A stretch of DNA of 46,083 nucleotides from Phytophthora quininea (lineage: Eukaryota > Oomycota > Peronosporomycetes > Peronosporales > Peronosporaceae), in the NCBI GenBank assembly GCA_011947345.1, contig JAAVTG010000724.1, forward strand, positions 1-46,083, written 5' to 3'. Below are positions 36,669 to 46,083 of this stretch, piece after piece. The notes under the pieces are model-generated. The model did no database searches. It saw only the letters and a list, made by a program, of their open reading frames with translations, and was not told where the DNA came from. Both the position numbers and the translations under genes were made by a program. The stretch's first letter is position 1. Every line of letters begins with the position of its first letter.

Positions 36669-38148
36669 TATATATATATGGTCGGCGCTACATATGTATC
36701 GCACTAAAATGACGTCGCGTTATGGGCTCTATTTTGGGCTTGTGCTGCTGTTTATTCCTGTAGCGCGCTGCTTTTTAGCGCCCAAGTTAGTACTACTCGA
36801 TACACTATTTTCGGTTATCAGACGATACTGACGGTAATACGGATCACAGCAGAATGAAACGAAGTGTAGCTGGGTTATTCAGTATGGCGAACAGGATGGT
36901 GATACTCTGAGCGAGCAGAAACAGGCGCATCTGCCAATCAGCGATCCGCATCGATAACAACGGCTGTACTGCACCGGTTGAGCTGAAAACTTGGGAGACT
37001 ACGTTTTCATATACGGAGAACATGATGGTGACAGTCCCATGTGACAGAGACAGGCCCGTCACCCAATCAGCGATCAGGAACGATTGCTGCGGCTGTACAT
37101 ACCGGTTTAGGCTGAAAACGTAGGGGACGACGCTTTCATATACGGGGAAGAAGATGGTGATAGTGTGAAAAGACAGAGACAGCCCCATCACCCAATCAGC
37201 GATCGGGAAGGATAGCTATGGCCGTAATTACCGGATTGGGATGAAAACTTAGGAGGCTACGTTTTCATATGTGGAGAACACGATGTTGATTGTCTGTGGT
37301 GACATAGACAGACCCATCAGCCAATCAGCGAGTAGCAACGTTATCTACGATGGCACACACCTGCTTCGACTAAAATCTTGGAGAAGCACGTGTTTGTATA
37401 TGAGGAACACGATGGTGACACTGCGAAGTGATAGAGACAGGCCTGTCAAGCAGTCAACGATCAGTAAGGTTCATTACGGCTGTACAAACCTGTTTGGGAT
37501 GGGAACTTGAGAGACTACGTTTGCGTATGTGGGGAAGAAGATGGTGATAGTTTGCAGCGACAGAAACTGGTGCATCCGCCAATGAGCGTTCACACACGCC
37601 ATTGCAGGCATCGTACGCCCGACTCAATCGAAACAGTGAAGAGATATGTTTCGACGCAAGGTGAACTTGCTGGTTGGACTCAACGAAGAACATAATGAAA
37701 GTACGTCCTTGAGTATGTGATTATGAGACAAATGGTGTGTAAGGTCGGAATATGTGTAGCAACTGAATGTGCGTATGTAGGTTTGAATGTTTGTATCGTA
37801 CGAGTGTATGCAGAGTATACTTGGAGGTTGGGAAGTCTGTTGTCGAGGGAGAATATGTGTCGAATAAGCGTGTTGTATCATATATAGATGTGTGTATGGG
37901 AACGACAAAAACGTATGTAGACTAGTTACTGAAACGAGGATGAATAAGAAGTAGTGGAAACAGGTCATGGATGACTATGCGTGCGAGAGTGGTATTGGGA
38001 ATCGTATGAAGGTGAGTGAGTGTACGCTTGTGAAGAGTATGAGTAGGTGTAGCATATGAGTGTGTAGAGTAGGAATGTATGCAGAGAATGCGTGTTATTG
38101 TGTATGGATGTGTTGGTGTTTGCGGGTTCGTAGTGTATGGTTTGAGTC
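36669..38148 (+). repeat. Cassette 27, 1480 bp, six monomers plus start of end block
   Basis: Monomers begin at 36895, 37024, 37153, 37282, 37411 and 37540. The tail passes through GGTGTAGC (to 38053) into about 95 bp of the end block and stops at GGTTTGAGTC (38148), where the next TA tract begins. In the internal end block the same point continues AAATGAACG. Confidence 0.9.
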
Positions 38149-39654
38149 TATATATATATGGTCGGCGCTACATATGTATCGCACTAAAATGACGTCGCGT
38201 TATGGGCTCTATTTTGGGCTTGTGCTGCTGTTTATTCCTGTAGCGCGCTGCTTTTTAGCGCCCAAAGTAGTACTACTCGATATACTATTTTCGGTTATCA
38301 GACGATACTGACGGTAATACGGATCACAGCAGAATGAAACTAAGTGTAACTGGGGTTTTCAGTATGGCGAACAGGATGGTGATACTCTGAGCGAGCAGAA
38401 ACAGGCGCATCCGCCAATCAGCGATCCGCAACGAAAACTACGGCTGTACTCTACTGGTTGGGATGAAAACTTGGAAGACTACGTTTTCATATGTGGAGAA
38501 CATGATGGTGATAGTCTGATGTGACAGAGACAGGCCCATCATCGAGTCAGCGATCAGGAACGATTGCTGCGGCTGTACATACCGGATTGGGCTGAAAACG
38601 TAGGGGACGACGCTTTCATATACGGGGAAGAAGATGGTGATAGTGTGAAAAGACATAGACAGGCCCACCACCCAATCAGCGATCGGGAACGACAGCTATG
38701 GCCGGAATTACCGGATTGGGATGACAACGTGGGAGACGACGTTTTCATGTGTGGAGAACACGATGTTGATTGTCTGAGATGACATAGACAGGCCCATCAG
38801 CCAATCAGCGAGTAGCAACGTTATCTACGGTGGCACACACCTGCTTCGACTAAAACCTTGGAGAATCACGTTGTTGTATACTCGGAGCACGATGGTGACA
38901 CGGCGAAGTGGTAGAGACAGGCCTGTCAAGCAGTCAACGATCAGTAAGGTTCATTACGGCCGCTTACTCCCGTTTGGGATGAGAACTTGGGAGACTACGT
39001 TTTCGTATGTGGGGAAGAAGATGGTGATAGTTTGCAGCGACAGAAACTGGTGCATCGGCCAATGAGCGTTCACAGACGCCATTGCAGGCATCGTACGCCC
39101 GACGGATTCGAAACAGTGAAGAGACATGTTTCGACGCAAGGTGAACTTGCAGGCACGACTCAACGAAGAACATAATGAAAGTACGTCCTTGAGTCTGTGA
39201 CTATGAGACAAATGGTGTGTAAGGTCGGAATATGTGTAGCAACTGAATATGCGTATGTAGGTTTGAATGTTTGAATGTTTGTGTAGTGCGAGTGTATGCA
39301 GCGTATCATTGGAGGTGGGAAGTCTGTTGTCGAGGGAGAATATGTGTAGCATAAGCGTGTTGTATCATATATAGATGTGTGTATGGGAGCGACAAAAGGT
39401 ATGTAGACTAGTTAACGAAACGATGATCAATAAGAAGTAGTGCAAACAGGTCATGGATGACTATGCGTGCGAGAGTGGTATTTGTTATTGAAAATCGTAT
39501 GAAGGTGAGTGAGTGTACGCTTGTGTAGAGTAGGAGTCGGTGTAGTATAGGAGTGTGTAGAGCGGGAATGTATGCAGAGAATGCGTGTTATTGTGTATGG
39601 ATGTGTTCGTGTTTGCGTGTTCGTAGTATATGGTTTGAGTCAAATGAACGTGTC
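38149..39654 (+). repeat. Cassette 28, 1506 bp, six monomers plus start of end block
   Basis: Monomers begin at 38375, 38504, 38633, 38762, 38891 and 39020; the tract spans 38375-39148. The head differs from tier A (CCCAAAGTAGTACTACTCGATATAC). The tail contains a duplicated GAATGTTT and ends about 10 bases further into the end block than cassette 27, at AACGTGTC. Confidence 0.9.
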
Positions 39655-42600
39655 TATATATATATGGTCGGCGCTACATATGTATCGCACTAAAATGACG
39701 TCGCGTTATGGGCTCTATTTTGGGCTTGTGCTGCTGTTTATTCCTGTAGCGCGCTGCTTTTTAGCGCCCAAAGTAGTACTACTCGATATACTATTTTCGG
39801 TTATCAGACGATACTGACGGTAATACGGATCACAGCAGAATGAAACTAAGTGTAACTGGGGTTTTCAGTATGGCGAACAGGATGGTGATACTCTGAGCGA
39901 GCAGAAACAGGCGCATCCGCCAATCAGCGATCCGCAACGAAAACTACGGCTGTACTCTACTGGTTGGGATGAAAACTTGGAAGACTACGTTTTCATATGT
40001 GGAGAACATGATGGTGATAGTCTGATGTGACAGAGACAGGCCCATCATCGAGTCAGCGATCGGGAACGATTGCTGCGGCTGTACATACCGGATTGGGCTG
40101 AAAACGTAGGGGACGACGCTTTCATATACGGGGAAGAAGATGGTGATAGTGTGAAAAGACATAGACAGGCCCACCACCCAATCAGCGATCGGGAACGACA
40201 GCTATGGCCGGAATTACCGGATTGGGATGACAACGTGGGAGACGACGTTTTCATGTGGAGAACACGATGTTGATTGTCTGAGATGACATAGACAGCCCCA
40301 TCAGCCACTCAGCGAGTAGCAACGTTATCTACGGTGGCACACACCTGCTTCGACTAAAACCTTGGAGAATCACGTTGTTGTATACTCGGAGCACGATGGT
40401 GACACGGCGAAGTGGTAGAGACAGGCCTGTCAAGCAGTCAACGATCAGTAAGGTTCATTACGGCCGCTTACTCCCGTTTGGGATGAGAACTTGGGAGACT
40501 ACGTTTTCGTATGTGGGGAAGAAGATGGTGATAGTTTGCAGCGACAGAAACTGGTGCATCGGCCAATGAGCGTTCACAGACGCCATTGCAGGCATCGTAC
40601 GCCCGACGGATTCGAAACAGTGAAGAGACATGTTTCGACGCAAGGTGAACTTGCAGGCACGACTCAACGAAGAACATAATGAAAGTACGTCCTTGAGTCT
40701 GTGACTATGAGACAAATGGTGTGTAAGGTCGGAATATGTGTAGCAACTGAATATGCGTATGTAGGTTTGAATGTTTGAATGTTTGTGTAGTGCGAGTGTA
40801 TGCAGCGTATCATTGGAGGGTGGGAAGTCTGTTGTCGAGGGAGAATATGTGTAGCATAAGCGTGTTGTATCATATATAGATGTGTGTATGGGAGCGACAA
40901 AAAGGTATGTAGACTAGTTAACGAAACGATGATCAATAAGAAGTAGTGGAAACAGGTCATGGATGACTATGCGTGCGAGAGTGGTATTTGTTATTGAAAA
41001 TCGTATGAAGGTGAGTGAGTGTACGCTTGTGTAGAGTAGGAGTCGGTGTAGTATAGGAGTGTGTAGAGCGGGAATGTATGCAGAGAATGCGTGTTATTGT
41101 GTATGGATGTGTTCGTGTTTGCGTGTTCGTAGTATATGGTTTGAGTCAAATGAACGTGTCTATATATATATGGTCGGCGCTACATATGTATCGCACTAAA
41201 ATGACGTCGCGTTATGGGCTCTATTTTGGGCTTGTGCTGCTGTTTATTCCTGTAGCGCGCTGCTTTTTAGCGCCCAAAGTAGTACTACTCGATATACTAT
41301 TTTCGGTTATCAGACGATACTGACGGTAATACGGATCACAGCAGAATGAAACTAAGTGTAACTGGGGTTTTCAGTATGGCGAACAGGATGGTGATACTCT
41401 GAGCGAGCAGAAACAGGCGCATCCGCCAATCAGCGATCCGCAACGAAAACTACGGCTGTACTCTACTGGTTGGGATGAAAACTTGGAAGACTACGTTTTC
41501 ATATGTGGAGAACATGATGGTGATAGTCTGATGTGACAGAGACAGGCCCATCATCGAGTCAGCGATCAGGAACGATTGCTGCGGCTGTACATACCGGATT
41601 GGGCTGAAAACGTAGGGGACGACGCTTTCATATACGGGGAAGAAGATGGTGATAGTGTGAAAAGACATAGACAGGCCCACCACCCAATCAGCGATCGGGA
41701 ACGACAGCTATGGCCGGAATTACCGGATTGGGATGACAACGTGGGAGACGACGTTTTCATGTGTGGAGAACACGATGTTGATTGTCTGAGATGACATAGA
41801 CAGGCCCATCAGCCAATCAGCGAGTAGCAACGTTATCTACGGTGGCACACACCTGCTTCGACTAAAACCTTGGAGAATCACGTTGTTGTATACTCGGAGC
41901 ACGATGGTGACACGGCGAAGTGGTAGAGACAGGCCTGTCAAGCAGTCAACGATCAGTAAGGTTCATTACGGCCGCTTACTCCCGTTTGGGATGAGAACTT
42001 GGGAGACTACGTTTTCGTATGTGGGGAAGAAGATGGTGATAGTTTGCAGCGACAGAAACTGGTGCATCGGCCAATGAGCGTTCACAGACGCCATTGCAGG
42101 CATCGTACGCCCGACGGATTCGAAACAGTGAAGAGATATGTTTCGACGCAAGGTGAACTTGCAGGCACGACTCAACGAAGAACATAATGAAAGTACGTCC
42201 TTGAGTCTGTGACTATGAGACAAATGGTGTGTAAGGTCGGAATATGTGTAGCAACTGAATATGCGTATGTAGGTTTGAATGTTTGAATGTTTGTGTAGTG
42301 CGAGTGTATGCAGCGTATCATTGGAGGGTGGGAAGTCTGTTGTCGAGGGAGAATATGTGTAGCATAAGCGTGTTGTATCATATATAGATGTGTGTATGGG
42401 AGCGACAAAAAGGTATGTAGACTAGTTAATGAAACGAGGATCAATAAGAAGTAGTGGAAACAGGTCATGGATGACTATGCGTGCGAGAGTGGTATTTGTT
42501 ATTGAAAATCGTATGAAGGTGAGTGAGTGTACGCTTGTGTAGAGTAGGAGTCGGTGTAGTATAGGAGTGTGTAGAGCGGGAATGTATGCAGAGAATGCGT

Positions 42601-42668
42601 GTTATTGTGTATGGATGTGTTCGTGTTTGCGTGTTCGTAGTATATGGTTTGAGTCAAATGAACGTGTC
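39655..42668 (+). repeat. Cassettes 29-30, 1506 and 1508 bp
   Basis: Cassette 29 spans 39655-41160 and cassette 30 spans 41161-42668. Both are close copies of cassette 28 with the same AACGTGTC end, so three successive units share one junction and form a young local triplication. Cassette 29 lacks a GT in CATGTGGAGAAC and has CCACTCAGCG in monomer d, as does cassette 31. Confidence 0.9.
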
Positions 42669-44068
42669 TATATATATATGGTCGGCGCTACATATGTATC
42701 GCACTAAAATGACGTCGCGTTATGGGCTCTATTTTGGGCTTGTGCTGCTGTTTATTCCTGTAGCGCGCTGCTTTTTAGCGCCCAAAGTAGTACTACTCGA
42801 TATACTATTTTCGGTTATCAGACGATACTGACGGTAATACGGATCACAGCAGAATGAAACTAAGTGTAACTGGGGTTTTCAGTATGGCGAACAGGATGGT
42901 GATACTCTGAGCGAGCAGAAACAGGCGCATCCGCCAATCAGCGATCCGCAACGAAAACTACGGCTGTACTCTACTGGTTGGGATGAAAACTTGGAAGACT
43001 ACGTTTTCATATGTGGAGAACATGATGGTGATAGTCTGATGTGACAGAGACAGGCCCATCATCGAGTCAGCGATCGGGAACGATTGCTGCGGCTGTACAT
43101 ACCGGATTGGGCTGAAAACGTAGGGGACGACGCTTTCATATACGGGGAAGAAGATGGTGATAGTGTGAAAAGACATAGACAGGCCCACCACCCAATCAGC
43201 GATCGGGAACGACAGCTATGGCCGGAATTACCGGATTGGGATGACAACGTGGGAGACGACGTTTTCATATGTGGAGAACACGATGTTGATTGTCTGAGAT
43301 GACATAGACAGCCCCATCAGCCACTCAGCGAGTACCAACGTTATCTACGGTGGCACACACCTGCTTCGACTAAAACCTTGGAGAATCACGTTGTTGTATA
43401 CTCGGAGCACGATGGTGACACGGCGAAGTGGTAGAGACAGGCCTGTCAAGCAGTCAACGATCAGTAAGGTTCATTACGGCCGCTTACTCCCGTTTGGGAT
43501 GAGAACTTGGGAGACTACGTTTTCGTATGTGGGGAAGAAGATGGTGATAGTTTGCAGCGACAGAAACTGGTGCATCGGCCAATGAGCGTTCACAGACGCC
43601 ATTGCAGGCATCGTACGCCCGACGGATTCGAAACAGTGAAGAGACATGTTTCGACGCAAGGTGAACTTGCAGGCACGACTCAACGAAGAACATAATGAAA
43701 GTACGTCCTTGAGTCTGTGACTATGAGACAAATGGTGTGTAAGGTCGGAATATGTGTAGCAACTGAATGTGCGTATGTAGGTTTGAATGTTTGAATGTTT
43801 GTGTAGTGCGAGTGTATGCAGCGTATCATTGGAGGGTGGGAAGTCTGTTGTCGAGGGAGAATATGTGTAGCATAAGCGTGTTGTATCATATATAGATGTG
43901 TGTATGGGAGCGACAAAAAGGTATGTAGACTAGTTACTGAAACGAGGATCAATAATAAGTAGTGGAAACAGGTCATGGATGGCTATGCGTGCGAGAGTGG
44001 TATTTATTATTGGGAATCGTATGAAGGTGAGTGAGTGTACGCTTGTGTAGAGTAGGAGTCGGTGTAGC
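42669..44068 (+). repeat. Cassette 31, last unit before the terminal end block
   Basis: Belongs to the 28-30 group but has a tail with GTTACTGAAACGAGGATCAA, as in tier A, and GGTGTAGC at 44061-44068. It runs into the terminal end block instead of another TA tract. It is the only cassette that is continuous with the telomere. Confidence 0.9.
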
Positions 44069-44660
44069 ATATGAGTGTGTAGAGTGGGAATGTATGCAGA
44101 GAATGCGTGTTATTGTGTATGGATGTGTTCGTGTTTGCGTGTTCGTAGTATATGGTTTGAGTAAAATGAAAGTGTAAATGGTATGATTTGGTGATAGGTA
44201 AATGAGAAAGATAGAGTGGGAGTGAAAGAAAAAAGAAAAAGAAAAAAGAAAAGAATGATATTAGTTGAGTATAATGAGATGGATTGGGATTGATCGGAAA
44301 GGTGATTGGAATGATTTAATAGAGTTGGTTGATAATGTGGAAAAATGAGAAGAAGAAGAAGTATGTGAAGAGTATGGATAGTATAGAATAGTGTAAGAGT
44401 GTATATACGTGTAAGTGTAGGAGGTGTGTAAGATTAGATATGTGGATATTGTATAGAGAAGAATGAGTATGTGAAATAGGAATGTTTAAAGAAGGGTATG
44501 TAGAGAATAAATGGGTGTAGTGTAACGTATGAGTGTGTAAGATAAGAGTGTGTGAGAAGAGAAAAATGGAGTTGAGGAAGGAATAGAGAAAATGTGAGTA
44601 ATAAAAATTGAAGAAAAATGATGGATGTTTGTGTGTATAAATGTATGTAGAGTATGGATG
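44069..44660 (+). repeat. Terminal end block, unique part
   Basis: Starts ATATGAGTGTGTAGAGTGGG and runs parallel to 33216-33810 with scattered substitutions and small indels. It includes GGTTTGAGT, GATTTGGTGATAGGTAAATG, a polypurine run at 44224-44255 and GGATTGGGATTGATCGG. No gene is evident. The minus-strand ORF across it and the following repeat is of biased composition. Confidence 0.85.
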
Positions 44661-45959
44661 TTTGTGGTAAATAGAAGTGTATGTGGAGTGTGAGTGTAAG
44701 TATGTGTGAGTGTAAGTATGTGTGAGTGTAAATAGAGAGTAAGTATAAAAAGTGTGATTGTGAATAGAGTGTGATTGTTGTAGAGTATAAGTGTGTGTAA
44801 AGTATGAGTATGTGAGAGGGTGAGGATGTGTATGTGTAGAGTGTGAGGATGTGTATGTGCAAAGTGTGAGTGTGAGTGTGTGTGGGTGTGTAGTGTGTGT
44901 GAAGTGTGAGTGTGTGTGTAGTGTGTAGTGTGTGTAGAGTGTGAGTGTGTAAAAAGTGTGAGTGTGTAAAGTATGAGTATGTATAGAGTGTGAGTATGTG
45001 TGAGTGTGTGTGTGTGGAGTGTGAGTGTGTGTAGTGTGTGAGTATGTGTAGAGTGTGTAAGAGTAGAGTGTGAGTGTTGTAGAGTGTGAGTATGTGTAAA
45101 GTGTGAGTGTGTGTGTGTGGGTGTGAGTGTGTGTAGTGTGTGAGTATGTGTAGAGTGTGTGTAAGAGTAGAGTGTGAGTGTTGTAGAGTGTGAGTATGTG
45201 TAAAGTGTGAGTGTGTGTGTGTGTGAGTGTGTGTAGTGTGTGTAGTGTGAGTATATGTAGAGTGTGTGTAAGAGTAGAGTGTGTGTGTAGAGTGTGTAGT
45301 GTGTGAGTGTTGGAGAGTGTGAGTATGTGTAGAGTGTGAGTGTGTGGAGTGTGAGTGTGTGGGTGTGTGTAGTGTGTGAGTATGAGTGTGTGTGGAGTGT
45401 GAGTGTGTGTAGAGTGTGAGTGTGTATAGAGTGTGAGTGTGTATAGAGTGTGAGTGTGGTAGAGTGTGAAGATGTGTATGTGTAAAGTGTGAGTGTGTAT
45501 AGAGTGTGAGTGTGGTAGAGTGTGAGTGTTGGAGAGTGTGAGTATGTGTAGAGTGTGAGTGTGTGTGTGAGTGTGAGTGTGTGTAGTGTGTGAGTATGTG
45601 TAGAGTGTGTGTAAGAGTAGAGTGTGAGTGTTGTAGAGTGTGAGTATGTGTAAAGTGTGAGTGTGTGTGTGTGGAGTGTGAGTGTGTGTAGTGTGTGTAG
45701 TGTGAGTATATGTAGAGTGTGTGTAAGAGTAGAGTGTGTGTGTAGTGTGTGAGAGTGTTGGAGAGTGTGAGTATGTGTAGAGTGTGTGTGAGTGTGAGTG
45801 TGTGTAGTGTGAGTATGTGTAGAGTGTGTGTAAGAGTAGAGTGTGAGTGTTGTAGAGTGTGAGTATGTGTAAAGTGTGAGTGTGTGTGTGTGTGAGTGTG
45901 GTGTGTAGTGTGTGTAGTGTGAGTATATGTAGAGTGTGTGTAAGAGTAGAGTGTGTGTG
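44661..45959 (+). repeat. Telomere-adjacent G/T-rich degenerate satellite
   Basis: The + strand is almost entirely G, T and A, built from GTGTGAGTGTGTAGAG, GTATGTGTAGAG, GTAAGAGTAGAG and GTGTGTAGTGTG phrases. Larger phrases recur: one with GTATATGTAGAG at 45251, 45706 and 45923, and one with TTGTAGAGTGTGAG at 45181, 45631 and about 45850. The G-rich strand has the same polarity as the telomere. No gene. Confidence 0.88.
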
Positions 45960-46083
45960 TTTAGTTTAGGGTTTAGTTTAGGGTTTAGGGTTTAGTTTAG
46001 GGTTGTAGAGTGTGAGTTTAGGGTTTAGGGTTTAGGGTTTAGGGTTTAGGGTTTAGGGTTTAGGGTTTAGGGTTTAGGAGTTT
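45960..46083 (+). repeat. Telomere, TTTAGGG repeats
   Basis: From 45960 to 46002 there is a mix of TTTAGGG and shortened TTTAG units in the order 5,7,5,7,7,5,7 bases. At 46003-46016 the 14-bp TTGTAGAGTGTGAG of the adjacent satellite interrupts. From 46017 there are eight perfect TTTAGGG copies, then TTTAGG and AGTTT at the window end. The orientation shows that the chromosome end is on the right. Confidence 0.97.

Noticed and set aside
6499..44068. CRISPR-like array
   Set aside because: Units of about 1 kb and monomers of 129 bp without unique spacers, in a eukaryotic telomeric setting.

Overview
This window is the end of a eukaryotic chromosome. The right edge is a telomere of TTTAGGG repeats whose G-rich strand runs 5'->3' off the end, so the right side is distal. 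TTTAGGG telomeres occur in land plants, many green algae and several other protist lineages. The sequence alone does not let me name the species. I see no convincing protein-coding gene; the only firmly supported genes are 5S rRNA genes.

Layout, left to right. (1) 1-6498: twelve head-to-tail 5S rDNA units of about 546 bp, each a 118-nt 5S gene on the + strand plus a GC-rich spacer. The first unit is cut by the window edge and the last is cut inside its spacer. (2) 6499-44068: thirty-one head-to-tail subtelomeric cassettes. Each starts with a TATATATATATGG tract and a conserved head of about 200 bp. A tract of 129-bp monomers follows, then a unique tail of about 370 bp. Cassettes 1-13 (6499-19529) are nearly identical 1003-bp units with three phased monomers. 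Cassettes 14-24 are mixed: mostly about 1385 bp with six monomers, plus three-monomer, four-monomer and truncated forms. Cassettes 25-31 are diverse; most are longer (up to 1508 bp) and several carry part of an extra 'end block'. (3) 33216-34281: an internal copy of that end block, G/T-rich and A-containing but almost C-free. (4) 44069-45959: the terminal copy of the end block, grading into degenerate GTGTGAGTGTGTAGAG-type repeats. (5) 45960-46083: the telomere, interrupted once by 14 bp of the adjacent satellite.

The main observation is a polarity. The internal (left) boundary of every cassette is the same TA tract. The sequence to its left is of seven kinds: 5S spacer, four different positions at the cassette tail or early end block, the middle of a 129-bp monomer, and the far part of the end block. 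At each kind of junction the displaced sequence, visible elsewhere in the window, begins in or within two bases of an A/T-rich ATG/ATAT/AAAT-like stretch. A fixed proximal boundary with variable distal truncation is what is expected if units were added to broken chromosome ends. Addition could have been by terminal reverse transcription, as for HeT-A-like elements, or by microhomology-driven break-induced replication. Unequal exchange would then have amplified them. No reverse transcriptase is present here, so the mechanism is inference. The internal end block looks like a former chromosome end that was later capped by more cassettes.

Small ORFs occur throughout on both strands. They follow from the 129-bp (43-codon) period and from array homogenisation, and I do not call them genes.
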